Shown here in pieces: positions 27,560-36,632 of a DNA stretch of 64,000 nt (positions are counted from its first letter, which is position 1; each line of letters begins with the position of its first letter). The notes under the pieces are model-generated. The model was not told the DNA's origin, made no database searches, and saw only the letters and a program-made list of their open reading frames with translations. This DNA comes from Denitratisoma sp. DHT3 (GTDB lineage: Bacteria; Pseudomonadota; Gammaproteobacteria; Burkholderiales; Rhodocyclaceae), in the NCBI RefSeq assembly GCF_007833355.1, contig NZ_CP020914.1, forward strand, positions 978,047 to 1,042,046. Reading direction: 5' to 3'. The position numbers and the translations under genes are program-made.

Positions 27560-28858
27560 TCAGTCGCCGCCGCGCATGTTCTGCACGCTGAACAGGTTCG
27601 GCGGATTCAGCTTGGCGTCGATATGCACCTTGAACTGACCGGTGGTGCAATGCATGGACTGCATGTCCACCTGGGAGAAGGAATCGTCCAGGGAAACGTC
27701 GCTGCCCTTGTTCTTCGGCAGATGGTGATCGGGATGGGACTTGCCGATGGTGAAGTTCTTCCACAACTGGCCCTTGCGGTCGTAGATCACCACGCGGCCC
27801 GGGTACATGGTCTGCGCATCCAGGTAGAGCACCTTCTTGCTCATCGGATGGTTGGGATTCACCGGCGTCGCCTCCAGCACATAGGTCTTGCGCAGCTGGT
27901 AGGTGACGTTGGGCATGCAGTTGCCCTTGCCGTGGAAGTCGACGAACTTGTAGCCGTCCGCTTCCTTGTACTCGTCCGTCAGCTTCTGCTCGTCGTGGTT
28001 GAAGAACGGGACGAGAATGTTCCGGGTGCCCTTGTAGGCCCAGCTCATGTCGGAGACGCGGCCGTTGTAGCCCTCGAAGTCCTCGATCATCATGTCCGAG
28101 CCGAGGAAGGAGTCGGTGGTCTGACCGGTCGCCAGGCGCCGCACCCGGCGCTGGAAGCCCAGGTAGAGGTAGGCGTCGTCGAGCTTCTGGTCGTCGTCGA
28201 AGCGCTGGATCAGGAGCTGGGTGTTCTTCAGGTCCTGGGGCTCATACACCTTGGCGTAGGTGCCGCGATAGATCTTCGACGGATTGGGGGTGATGTCGGG
28301 AACCGGCGCCTGCTCGGTGCGATGCATGAAGTTGAGGAAGTGGAACTCGAACTTGATGGTGCGCTCGATCTGGCCGCTGGCGGCGTTGCGGTAGCGCCAG
28401 TAGAACGGATAGATCGCACCCGAGTCGCCGTAGTTCACGCCGTACTTGAAGTTCCAGGCCAGTTTCTCGCCGGCGCGGGGGTCGCTTTCCTTGGGCTCCT
28501 CGGGGAAGGGCCGGCCGGCGGCGTAGCCTTCGATGTCGCCGTTCTTCGGCCCGAGCTTGGCCTTGTTGAGATTCTTGCGGGTGGCCTCGATGTAGGGCTT
28601 GGGCTGGGGGAAGTCGCTGCTCTTGCCGACCTTGATGTCCATCCAGCCATCCTTGACCATGTCGAACAGCCCCGGATCGAAGGCGCTCTTGAACTGCTCG
28701 ACGTTGGCCTTGTTGATGACCACGCCCGGCGCCAGCCCGGCCACGGTGGGGAACCCGCCCTTGTAGGGCAGGAAGCTGTTCTGGACATCCGCCTCCGTCG
28801 CGGCGAAGGACGAGGCGGCCGTCGAGGCGATGGCCAGCGCGATGCATGTGCGTTTCAT
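27560..28858 (-). CDS. DUF1329 protein, exported
   Basis: 432-residue protein with a Sec signal peptide (MKRTCIALAIASTAASSFAA). The mature part is a typical full-length DUF1329 (YRGTYAKVYEPQDLKNTQ; TYVLEATPVNPNHPMSKKV; YDRKGQLWK). DUF1329 proteins are usually encoded beside a DUF1302 outer-membrane protein, as here (18-bp gap), and often occur in loci for hydrophobic substrates. A LolA/LolB-like lipid-carrying role has been suggested for the fold, but the function here is unproven. Confidence 0.9.
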   Translation of the reverse strand: MKRTCIALAIASTAASSFAATEADVQNSFLPYKGGFPTVAGLAPGVVINKANVEQFKSAFDPGLFDMVKDGWMDIKVGKSSDFPQPKPYIEATRKNLNKAKLGPKNGDIEGYAAGRPFPEEPKESDPRAGEKLAWNFKYGVNYGDSGAIYPFYWRYRNAASGQIERTIKFEFHFLNFMHRTEQAPVPDITPNPSKIYRGTYAKVYEPQDLKNTQLLIQRFDDDQKLDDAYLYLGFQRRVRRLATGQTTDSFLGSDMMIEDFEGYNGRVSDMSWAYKGTRNILVPFFNHDEQKLTDEYKEADGYKFVDFHGKGNCMPNVTYQLRKTYVLEATPVNPNHPMSKKVLYLDAQTMYPGRVVIYDRKGQLWKNFTIGKSHPDHHLPKNKGSDVSLDDSFSQVDMQSMHCTTGQFKVHIDAKLNPPNLFSVQNMRGGD

Positions 28859-28876
28859 GTTGTCTTGTCTCCTGAA

Positions 28877-31060
28877 TCAGAATTGATAACGGACGGTGAC
28901 GTAGATCTCGTTCTGCTTCCAGGCGGCGCCGATGGGGCCGGCGCGGAAGCGGCCCAGCGGTTCCAGGCCGGCCAGGCCGGCGGAGCCGGGGCTGAGGGAC
29001 TGTCCCGCATAAGTCGTGTAGGGCGCGTAGGGGTTGCAGGAGCGGCAGTCGTCCCAGCTCCAGCGCTGGTCGGCGTCGTCGTTGCGGCCCTTGACGTTGG
29101 CGCCCACGGTGACCTTGAGGTCGTCGGTGAAGCTCCATTCCACCTGCGGCGAGGCGACCCAGGCGCGGGCCTTGAAGTCGCGGGCGAGGATCAGTTGCGG
29201 GCTGACCCGGTCGTTCATGACGAAGCCCTTGATCAACAGGGTGCCGATCACGTTGTCCTTCCAGTCCGGCATGCCGACCTTGCCGCCCGGCATGTTGTAC
29301 TCCTCATGATCGAAGATGTGCTGATAGAAGAGCTGCGCCGAGATCAGCGTCGTGCGCGAAGTGCTGATGAAGGGGATGAAGGTCGGCCGGTCGATGCCGA
29401 TCACCGAGCGCCACACCTTGTTGCGCGAATACAGCTCCGAGCGCGCCGTGTTGGCGAACTCCTCGCCCCAGGTCATCGCGCCCTCGAGCCGGAAGGCGGC
29501 GCCCAGGGTCTCGGACTGGAAGTCCATCGAGCCGCCGAGCAGATTCACCTTCGGGAAATACATGTCGAAGGCGATCAGATTGGTGGTCGGGACTCCCTGC
29601 GCCGGGCCGGAGAACGGCGAGGAGTTGCCGTTGGCGCCGGTGAAGGGATTGACCGCCGCCGAGTTGATCGCCCGCAGCGAGGGCAGCTGGGAACGATAGT
29701 GCAGGGCATTCAGCGAGAACGACAGGCCGTTCGGGGTCACGCCTTCGAACTTGGCGCCGATCTGGGTGTTGGACAGGCTCCATTCCGGCAGATGGACGTT
29801 GCGGATACCGATCTGGTGCGAGCCGAAGTTGGTCGCGAACCAGGGGCCTGCCAGATTGCCCGGCGTACCCGGCGGCACGAAGGACGCGAAGTTGGCGACG
29901 GTGCCGCCGTTGTCCCACAGGTTCTTCATGCCGCGGAAGAAGCAGCCGGCGTCGAGCGCGACGTTGGCGGTGCCGCACTGACCGAGGTTGTTGGCGCGGA
30001 ACTGGTCGAAGTTCCAGACCACGGAGAGGTTGCGCTCCTGCATGGACTCGGAACCGCCCATGCGCCACTCGCCCTGGGCGATCCACATCGGGATGCGGAT
30101 GTCCTGGAGCTCGTCGTAGATGCTGTTGCGCGAGTAGTCCACCGGGTTGATCACGTCCAGCACGCGGAACAGGTCGGTCCGCCCCCACACCACCTGCTGC
30201 TTGCCGAGCTTGACGAAGAAGTCGGTGCCGTCGGCCAGGGTGAAGGTCTTCTTGACGTACATCTCGCGCAGGAAGTCGAGCCGGTCGTTGAACTCCGGCG
30301 ACTCCAGCTCGCTTTGCTTCTTGTCGCCGTAGCCGCCGAAGTCCGCGCAGCCGCGGCTATCGACGTCGCAAGGCCGCACCGGCACGGCGAAGGAGATGCC
30401 GCCGAGGTTGTTGCTGTGCCAGGAATCGCCGAGCACCCGCAGGCCGGCGCCGGAGCCGTAGCTGGCGGGCAGCGCGTTGAGGTTGCCGTAGTTCGGATCG
30501 ACGAACTTGTTGACGCCGGGCCCGCCTCCCGGCCCGCCGAGATTCGGCAGGCCCGCGCCGGCCTGGATGGCATCGACCACCGTGTAGCCGACGCCGCCGC
30601 CGTAGGGAACGGTCGCTCCGTAGTGGCTGGTCAGCGGATTGCTGCCGGCCGGCCCGAACAGGCCAACCGACTCCGCCGCCGGTCCGGCGGTGTTCTGCAG
30701 ACGCACGTCGGCGGCGCTCCGGCTGCCGGCGCTCTCGCCGAACTGGTCCTTGTTCAGCCGGTAGACGCCGTCATAGGTGCCGCGGAACACGCCGTGGAAG
30801 GTCCAGCCGTCGCCCAGCTTCTTGTCGGCCTCGACCTGGATCGTGTTGCGGAACTTGGACAGGCCGACGCGTTCGCCGGTCTTGTCCTTGCCGCGATAGC
30901 GCGTGTCGTTTTCGTAATAGACATCCACTTTCCAAGGATCGGCCTCGGCCTCCGTCGCATCCGCCTGCCGGGCATGGGCCGTCGCGCTCCCCATGGCCGC
31001 CAGGGCAAGCGCCATGGCACCGACGATGCGGCGATGCCGCAGTCTGCTTTCTTTCTTCAT
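28877..31060 (-). CDS. DUF1302 outer-membrane beta-barrel protein
   Basis: 727-residue exported protein. A strong GGAGGAGGTAGGT ribosome site precedes the ATG. The signal peptide spans about residues 1-31 (ALALAAMGSATAHA). The mature chain has many alternating strands and ends in VTVRYQF; a C-terminal Phe is the hallmark of BAM-inserted outer-membrane proteins. A Gly/Pro-rich low-complexity stretch lies near residues 165-200 (GLPNLGGPGGGPG). It is first gene of the run DUF1302, DUF1329, Mo hydroxylase, and may pass hydrophobic substrate across the outer membrane (inference). Confidence 0.9.
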   Translation of the reverse strand: MKKESRLRHRRIVGAMALALAAMGSATAHARQADATEAEADPWKVDVYYENDTRYRGKDKTGERVGLSKFRNTIQVEADKKLGDGWTFHGVFRGTYDGVYRLNKDQFGESAGSRSAADVRLQNTAGPAAESVGLFGPAGSNPLTSHYGATVPYGGGVGYTVVDAIQAGAGLPNLGGPGGGPGVNKFVDPNYGNLNALPASYGSGAGLRVLGDSWHSNNLGGISFAVPVRPCDVDSRGCADFGGYGDKKQSELESPEFNDRLDFLREMYVKKTFTLADGTDFFVKLGKQQVVWGRTDLFRVLDVINPVDYSRNSIYDELQDIRIPMWIAQGEWRMGGSESMQERNLSVVWNFDQFRANNLGQCGTANVALDAGCFFRGMKNLWDNGGTVANFASFVPPGTPGNLAGPWFATNFGSHQIGIRNVHLPEWSLSNTQIGAKFEGVTPNGLSFSLNALHYRSQLPSLRAINSAAVNPFTGANGNSSPFSGPAQGVPTTNLIAFDMYFPKVNLLGGSMDFQSETLGAAFRLEGAMTWGEEFANTARSELYSRNKVWRSVIGIDRPTFIPFISTSRTTLISAQLFYQHIFDHEEYNMPGGKVGMPDWKDNVIGTLLIKGFVMNDRVSPQLILARDFKARAWVASPQVEWSFTDDLKVTVGANVKGRNDDADQRWSWDDCRSCNPYAPYTTYAGQSLSPGSAGLAGLEPLGRFRAGPIGAAWKQNEIYVTVRYQF

Positions 31061-31112
31061 ACCTACCTCCTCCAGGTGGTTGTTTCATTCAACTGAAATG
31101 CAGCCCCAAATG

Positions 31113-31129
31113 ATTCGGATGATCCGAAT
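31113..31129. promoter_or_regulatory. 17-bp palindrome upstream of the DUF1302 gene
   Basis: ATTCGGA-TGA-TCCGAAT is a perfect 7+3+7 palindrome 53 bp before the DUF1302 start. Next to it lies an approximate 8-bp tandem repeat (CGGTATGG, CGGTATAG, CGGTATTC on the minus strand, about 31132-31165). Size and position suit an operator. Confidence 0.45.
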
Positions 31130-31180
31130 GGCCCGAATACCGCTATACCGCCATACCGCTTTCGTCCTCCCCTTCCAGGC

Positions 31181-33616
31181 CTAGGCCTTGGCCTGGACCG
31201 GATTCGCCGGTCCCTCCTCGTCCTCCTCCAGCACGCCGTCCGCGTCGTAGTGGGTGGCGACGACGAAATGGGGTCGGAACACGACGCACCACGCCGGCAC
31301 GATCAGCATCGCGGCGATGGCATTCACGACCAGCATGAACGACAGCAGCACCGCCGCGTCGGACTGGAAGCGCAGATCGGAAAGGAAGATCCACATCACC
31401 ACCCCGGCGATCAGCATCGCGGCGGTGAAGAAGACGGCGTAGCCGGTGGTGGCGACCGCATTCACCACGGCCTTGTGGATGTTGCGCGTGATGGCCATCT
31501 CCTCGCGGATGCGGTCCATGAAATACACCGCGTAGTCGATGCCGACGCCGACGCCGACGGCGATCACCGGCACCGTATTGACGTTGATGCCGATGTTCGC
31601 CGCACCCATGTAGGCATAGGTCATCAGGGTGGCGAACAGCATCGGCAGCACCATCAGCCAGCCGGCATGGACCGACTGGTAGTAGGCCATCACCAGCAGG
31701 AAGGCCAGCACCATCACCGCCGGGATGATGATCATGTGGTCGGTGTGCAGCGCCTGGTTGCCGGCGGCGGTGACGCCGATGATGCCGCCGCCCAGTTCGA
31801 TGTGCAGGCCCGGCACCTCGGCCTGGATCTTCTGGATGCCCGCCTCGGCCACCTTCACCACGCGGGCGATGGTCTCGGCCTGATGGTCCTTGTAGTAGAA
31901 GACCATGTCGGCTTCGTTCTCGTCGGGATTGATGAACTCCTTCAGGGCGCCGGGAATCGGGCTCGAGGCCATGTAGGCGAACATCAGCCCGCCCACTTCC
32001 TCGGCGTTGTCGGGAATCTGCATCCAGCGCGGGTCGTCGTTGTGGGTGAGGCGATTGACCACGCGCACCACGCCGGGGATGGCCTTGGTGCCGCCGACGC
32101 TCGGATCCTCCAGCATGTGGGCCTGGAAGCGCTCGATCGCCGCCATCACCTCGGGCTTCTTGATGCCGCCTTTGTCGTCGGTGCGGGCGACGATGTGCAG
32201 TTCCTCGGAACCGGGAAACAGGGTGTTGATGGCCTTGGTCGAGCGGTTGAAATCGTGGTTTCGGTGCAGCAGCGGGCTGCCCGGCTCCGACTCGCCCATC
32301 TGCACGCGGCTGATGAAGTAGCTGCCGCCCAGCGCCCCCAGCGCGGCCAGGATCAGGATGGTGCGGGCGCCGCCGGTAGTGCCGCCGGTCTTGGCCATCG
32401 CCTGGCCGAGGAAATTGCGCATGCCCTGGTTCTTGTTCTCGTGGGCCTTCGGTTGCGGCAGCACGGTCAGCGCCAGCGGCACCATGAAATGGACGGTGAA
32501 GATCACCGAGAAGCCCCAGAAACCGGCGGAAACACCCAGCTTGTGGTTGAAGGGCGCGGCGCCGAGCACCAGCACGGCGATGCCGATCGCATCGACGATA
32601 ATGGCCAGCGACCCGGGACGGAACAGCGCATCCAGGGCGTTGCGCGCCGCCTGCTTGCCGTTGCGGGTCTTCGCGAACTCCTCGTAGTAGCGCGCCACCA
32701 GCTGCACGCCGTGGGAGGTGGCGCGGGCGGCGATGAGGAAGGGGATCGGCAGCGACAGCGGCTCCAGGTTGATGCCCAGCAGCGCCATGAAGCCCAGGCC
32801 CCAGGTGGACGACAGCCCGATGCCGAGCAGCGGCAGGGCGACGCCGTAGAAGCGACGGAAGTAGACGATCAGCAGCACGGCGATCAGCACCGCGGTATAG
32901 CCGAGGATCTGGACGATCTGGCCGGTGTAGGTATAGACCCAGCCCGTCAGCACCGGATTGCCGGTGACGTGGATGCGGTGGCCGGGCCGGGACGCGGCCT
33001 GGCGCACCTTCTGCAGCGCGTCGAAGGTCTTGGCGTAGTCGATGCCCGACTCGTTGAGCTGGGCCTTGATCAGCCCCGCCCGCATGTCCGGCGACACCAG
33101 CAGGCCGTACATGGTCGGGCTGGCCACCACGTCCTTTTTCATCTGCTCCAGCTCGGCGACGCTGCGCCGGCCCTTGCTGGGGTCGTAGTAGGGCTCGGAC
33201 ATGAAGGAGCCTTCCTCCGACAGATACACCTTGCGCGCGGTGCGGTGGGTGAGGCTGGACACCAGGTTGTGGTTGACCCCGGGCAGATCGTCCACGCCCT
33301 GGGTGACCTCGTGGATCAGCTTCAGCGTCTCGTCGTTGAAGATGGTGCCCTGCTCCACCTCCACCGCGACGATGATCATGTTGGCGCCGCCGAAGTTTTC
33401 CTTGATGCGGTTGTAGGTCTGGATGTAGCGGTGGTTTTGCGGCAGGAGATCGGCGAAATCGGAATACACCCGCAACTTCGGCAGGCACAGGGCGAACAGC
33501 AGGGTGACCGCGAAGATGCAGCCGAGAACGATCTTCGGGTTGGCGAACAGCCACTCCTCGCCGCGATGCAGGGCGTGGGTGACTTGGTGGCGGATGGCGT
33601 GCATGCGGCGAACCAT
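31181..33616 (-). CDS. RND/MMPL-superfamily transporter
   Basis: 811-residue inner-membrane protein of the MMPL/HAE3-like RND type. ATG 33616 has GAAGGAAAG upstream; a TTG at 33631 would overlap that ribosome site. It has the expected plan of TM1 (VLGCIFAVTLLFALCL), a periplasmic loop of about 200 residues, five TMs (VLIAVLLIVYF and on), a second large loop, and a final TM block with the acidic motif GVGVGIDYAVYFMDR. Relatives move lipids, hopanoids or other hydrophobic molecules. It pairs with the YCF48-like lipoprotein (11-bp gap). Confidence 0.92.
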   Translation of the reverse strand: MVRRMHAIRHQVTHALHRGEEWLFANPKIVLGCIFAVTLLFALCLPKLRVYSDFADLLPQNHRYIQTYNRIKENFGGANMIIVAVEVEQGTIFNDETLKLIHEVTQGVDDLPGVNHNLVSSLTHRTARKVYLSEEGSFMSEPYYDPSKGRRSVAELEQMKKDVVASPTMYGLLVSPDMRAGLIKAQLNESGIDYAKTFDALQKVRQAASRPGHRIHVTGNPVLTGWVYTYTGQIVQILGYTAVLIAVLLIVYFRRFYGVALPLLGIGLSSTWGLGFMALLGINLEPLSLPIPFLIAARATSHGVQLVARYYEEFAKTRNGKQAARNALDALFRPGSLAIIVDAIGIAVLVLGAAPFNHKLGVSAGFWGFSVIFTVHFMVPLALTVLPQPKAHENKNQGMRNFLGQAMAKTGGTTGGARTILILAALGALGGSYFISRVQMGESEPGSPLLHRNHDFNRSTKAINTLFPGSEELHIVARTDDKGGIKKPEVMAAIERFQAHMLEDPSVGGTKAIPGVVRVVNRLTHNDDPRWMQIPDNAEEVGGLMFAYMASSPIPGALKEFINPDENEADMVFYYKDHQAETIARVVKVAEAGIQKIQAEVPGLHIELGGGIIGVTAAGNQALHTDHMIIIPAVMVLAFLLVMAYYQSVHAGWLMVLPMLFATLMTYAYMGAANIGINVNTVPVIAVGVGVGIDYAVYFMDRIREEMAITRNIHKAVVNAVATTGYAVFFTAAMLIAGVVMWIFLSDLRFQSDAAVLLSFMLVVNAIAAMLIVPAWCVVFRPHFVVATHYDADGVLEEDEEGPANPVQAKA

Positions 33617-33627
33617 GTTGCTTTCCT

Positions 33628-34566
33628 TCAATTGACGTGGGTGCCGACGACACGCACCAGACCGCCCGGCCCGCCGATGGCGACGGCGGGCTGCCCCGGG
33701 ATGGAGGCGCCGCCGCCGAGGAACACGGGCACGGCATCCGGATAGGCGACGGCGCGGAAGGCATCCCCTTCGAGCCGCGCCAGGACGCCGCCGGCGCCGA
33801 CGCCGTACGGCCTGCCGTCATGCAGGAACAGCCGGTACAGCGGCGCCTGGGCGGCATTCTCGATCCGGCTCCAGTTCGCTCCGCCGTCCCGCGTGCGCAG
33901 CACCGTGCCGGCCAGCCCGCTGGCATAGCCCTCCTTGAGGTCGACGAACACCATCGCGTAGGGATAGAACTCGCCGGCCAGCCGCGTCCCCTGCTTCCAG
34001 GAGACGCCACCGTCCTCGGTCCTGGCGATGAGCCCGAACTCGCCCATCGCGACGCCGTGGTCGGCGTCGATCATCTGCAAGGTGGTGATCTGGGCGTCCT
34101 CGTCCAGGTCGGTCAGTTGCCAGCTCGCGCCGCGATCGGCGCTGCGGGCGATCTTCGCCCCCGATCCGGCGACGTGCCAGCGGCCGAGCGCGTCGCAGGC
34201 GATGGCCAGCGGCACCCGTGGTTTCTCCAGCGGATGGGACTGCCAGCCGCCTCCCTCTGCATCGCCGGACCAGATCCGGTGGTTGAAATCGATGGCGACG
34301 AAGCTGTGGTCGGGGCAGACCGCCATCCCGGTCAAGGACACGGGGCCGAGCGCCTGGCGCGACCAGCTCTTGCCCTCGTCCCGCGACACCAGCACGGCGC
34401 CGCTCTGGGTGCCGGCCACCAGTACCTTGGAATTCGCCGCCAGGGACTGGATGACGTCGTAACGCTTGACCGGCTTCCGCGCCTCGGCGTTCACCGCCGA
34501 CATGTCCGCTTCATGGCTGCAACCGAACAGCGCCAACGCCGCCGCGACTACCGCGACGGCCTTCAT
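33628..34566 (-). CDS. YCF48-like beta-propeller lipoprotein
   Basis: 312-residue protein. ATG 34566 is chosen because GGAGGG lies 8-10 bp upstream and a lipoprotein signal (VVAAALALFGC) follows; a longer frame from 34731 has no ribosome site. The mature part has repeated BNR/YCF48 blades (SRDEGKSWSRQ, SADRGASWQLTD, TEDGGVSWKQGT, TRDGGANWSRI). YCF48 itself is a photosystem II assembly factor, but such proteins are frequent next to RND transporters in non-photosynthetic proteobacteria, where they may act as a periplasmic partner (inference). It is first gene of its unit. Confidence 0.88.
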   Translation of the reverse strand: MKAVAVVAAALALFGCSHEADMSAVNAEARKPVKRYDVIQSLAANSKVLVAGTQSGAVLVSRDEGKSWSRQALGPVSLTGMAVCPDHSFVAIDFNHRIWSGDAEGGGWQSHPLEKPRVPLAIACDALGRWHVAGSGAKIARSADRGASWQLTDLDEDAQITTLQMIDADHGVAMGEFGLIARTEDGGVSWKQGTRLAGEFYPYAMVFVDLKEGYASGLAGTVLRTRDGGANWSRIENAAQAPLYRLFLHDGRPYGVGAGGVLARLEGDAFRAVAYPDAVPVFLGGGASIPGQPAVAIGGPGGLVRVVGTHVN

Positions 34567-34989
34567 GCGCCGTTCCCTCCGACTTCCGCATCGCCCGGCA
34601 TGCGGCGCATCGCGCCTGTCCGGGCGGCGTTCCATAGCGCGCCTGCCCACTTCAGCATTCCTCCTGAAATATTTTTTTACTGAAACGAAAGTTAACTGAA
34701 CCGCGCCAAACCCGTTAGCCGCAGACCCCATCGACTATCCGCTCACTGCCGGGCTTTTCTTGCGCAGCGCAATATCCCAAAGCGAGGACACAGGGAAAAC
34801 AATGAACCTGAAAACCATGGCGACACGGCGGGCACGGCGAAACCATCGATTTCCTGGTTTTTCCCACTTTACCCCTCGCTTAACCTCTCGCTTCACCCAT
34901 TGGGTGATTCATCAGGACGATGGAAGTCCTTGTGATTTCGCCGTACCCGCCGTGGTTGACGATTTTTTCAAGATTCGACGATCTTCAAA
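34567..34989. other. Gene-free region upstream of the YCF48/RND unit
   Basis: About 420 bp without credible coding sequence. It holds the promoter region of the minus-strand YCF48/RND unit, a 17-nt piece of the hox repeat (34784-34800) and a long-range inverted repeat, 34823-34843 against 34935-34955, matching at 18 of 21 positions. AT content is higher near 34660-34690, a plausible promoter site for the YCF48 gene. Confidence 0.5.
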
Positions 34990-36489
34990 TCATTCGAGTC
35001 CCGCCTGCCGGCGCATCTGGTCCAACAAGGCGCGAAGCTCCTCATAGACGGGACGCAGCCGCGCGGGAATGCTTTCCCTGACCCGGACGAAGTCGCCTTG
35101 CAAGGCGTCGGCCAGTATTTCGTCGCGAATCCGCCGGTAGTTCGCCAGGCACCTGGAGAACCTGCCGGCCAGGTCGGTCTTTCCGGCGGGAGTGGCGTTG
35201 AAGCGATGAAGCGCCACGTCCATGCCACGATCCAACTGGCGGACACGGTCGATGGAGCGTTGCGCCTGTTCGGTCGTGGCCGAGTTCTGGATCAGGATGT
35301 TGTTGGCGCGGATTTCTTCGAGCGCATCGAGAATCACATCGAGATCGAGGCGCACGATGTTGATCTCGGAAACCCGATGCTTCAGGTCGACGATCTGTTG
35401 CTGAAGCTGCCGCACCTTGTCGTTGCAGTCCTTGACTGCCTGCCCGGTCAGTTCGGCGATCGATTTGACGCGGTCCACCCCATCGACGATGTTGGTGCCC
35501 AGCGTCGCCTGGGTTTCGGCGGCCGAAGCCAGACGGGAAGCGGCGTCCAGGGTGCGCTGGGAGCGGTCGATGATCTCGTTCAGCACGGTCCCGGCCTCCT
35601 GGGCCCGCGACGAGCTGACCCGGACACGGTCGGTCGCCTGTCCCAGGTACACGTTCGCCGTTCCGGTACTGTCGGAAATCCCCGCGATCATCTGGCTGAT
35701 CTCGACCGTCGCCTGGCTCGTGCGCTCGGCCAGTTTGCGGACCTCGTCGGCCACCACGGCGAATCCCCGCCCCTGCTCGCCGGCGCGGGCGGCCTCGATG
35801 GCGGCGTTCAGCGCCAGCAGGTTGGTCTGTCCGGCGATCTCCTGGATGATGCGAACAATGCCCCCGATTTCCTGGGACTTGGCGACGACCTCCTTGAAGT
35901 GCTGCCCCAGGTCATCCACCGCCTGCGCCACGTCGTTGATGCCGGCGGTCGCCTCGCGCACCATCGTCTCGCCGCGCGTGGATAGGTCATGCGTGGCGCG
36001 GGCCTCGTCCAGGGAAACCGTCGCCGACGAGGCCACCTCGGCGACGCTCTCGGAGAGATGGTCCACCGAGCCGACGATTTCGGTGACGGAGACGCTCTGG
36101 TTCTCGGTCTGGGTCACGACTTTCGTGAATGCCGAAATGAGCGTCGCATTGGTGTTCGTCATGGACAGCGCCGACTTGTCGGCTCCGCGAATCACGGAAG
36201 CCTGGCTCCTGAAACTGCTGCCCAGTGTTTCAGCCAAGCTCCTGAAACGGGTCGGCGGAATCCTGTCCGGATCGGGCGGGCTGCCGTCGGCGGGCGCGAT
36301 CCAGTTCCGCAACATCACCTCGCCACGCATCTCCCGCGTGGACTCGAACCAGTACGCCACGGCAAGCATCAGGGCCACCGCGCCGGTCACCCCATAACGC
36401 ATGGCCGGACCGTCGATGGCGGCGACGGCGGCCATGGCCATGGCAATCACCGCGACCCGCGTCATCCATTGGCGGACTCTTGCTTCCAT
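34990..36489 (-). CDS. Methyl-accepting chemotaxis protein without periplasmic sensor
   Basis: 499-residue receptor-like protein. ATG 36489 follows GAGGAGGATAAAACG. Two close TM segments (about 10-25 and 32-50) leave almost no periplasmic loop, so sensing is probably cytoplasmic or membrane-based. There is no clear HAMP. The signalling hairpin reads [20 protein letters not shown]. After it comes an unusual tail of about 200 residues with predicted helices (residues about 340-499), which could be a C-terminal four-helix sensor. It is not close to the two receptors at the window start. Neighbours are metabolic genes, not che genes. Confidence 0.9.
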   Translation of the reverse strand: MEARVRQWMTRVAVIAMAMAAVAAIDGPAMRYGVTGAVALMLAVAYWFESTREMRGEVMLRNWIAPADGSPPDPDRIPPTRFRSLAETLGSSFRSQASVIRGADKSALSMTNTNATLISAFTKVVTQTENQSVSVTEIVGSVDHLSESVAEVASSATVSLDEARATHDLSTRGETMVREATAGINDVAQAVDDLGQHFKEVVAKSQEIGGIVRIIQEIAGQTNLLALNAAIEAARAGEQGRGFAVVADEVRKLAERTSQATVEISQMIAGISDSTGTANVYLGQATDRVRVSSSRAQEAGTVLNEIIDRSQRTLDAASRLASAAETQATLGTNIVDGVDRVKSIAELTGQAVKDCNDKVRQLQQQIVDLKHRVSEINIVRLDLDVILDALEEIRANNILIQNSATTEQAQRSIDRVRQLDRGMDVALHRFNATPAGKTDLAGRFSRCLANYRRIRDEILADALQGDFVRVRESIPARLRPVYEELRALLDQMRRQAGLE

Positions 36490-36632
36490 CGTTTTATCCT
36501 CCTCCTCGGTCAAGCGGTTTTCGACAACCTTCGTGGTTGGGGCCGGGCACGCCGCGCTCACGGATGGCGGCCCCCCATCCCGGCCCTCCCTTCGAAGGGA
36601 GGGCGTTGAGCTTCATGCGCTTTCCCTGCTCA

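Noticed and set aside
26756..31096. 1446-residue plus-strand open frame
   Set aside because: Shadow of the FAD subunit, DUF1329 and DUF1302 genes; those have signal peptides, motifs and ribosome sites, this one has none.
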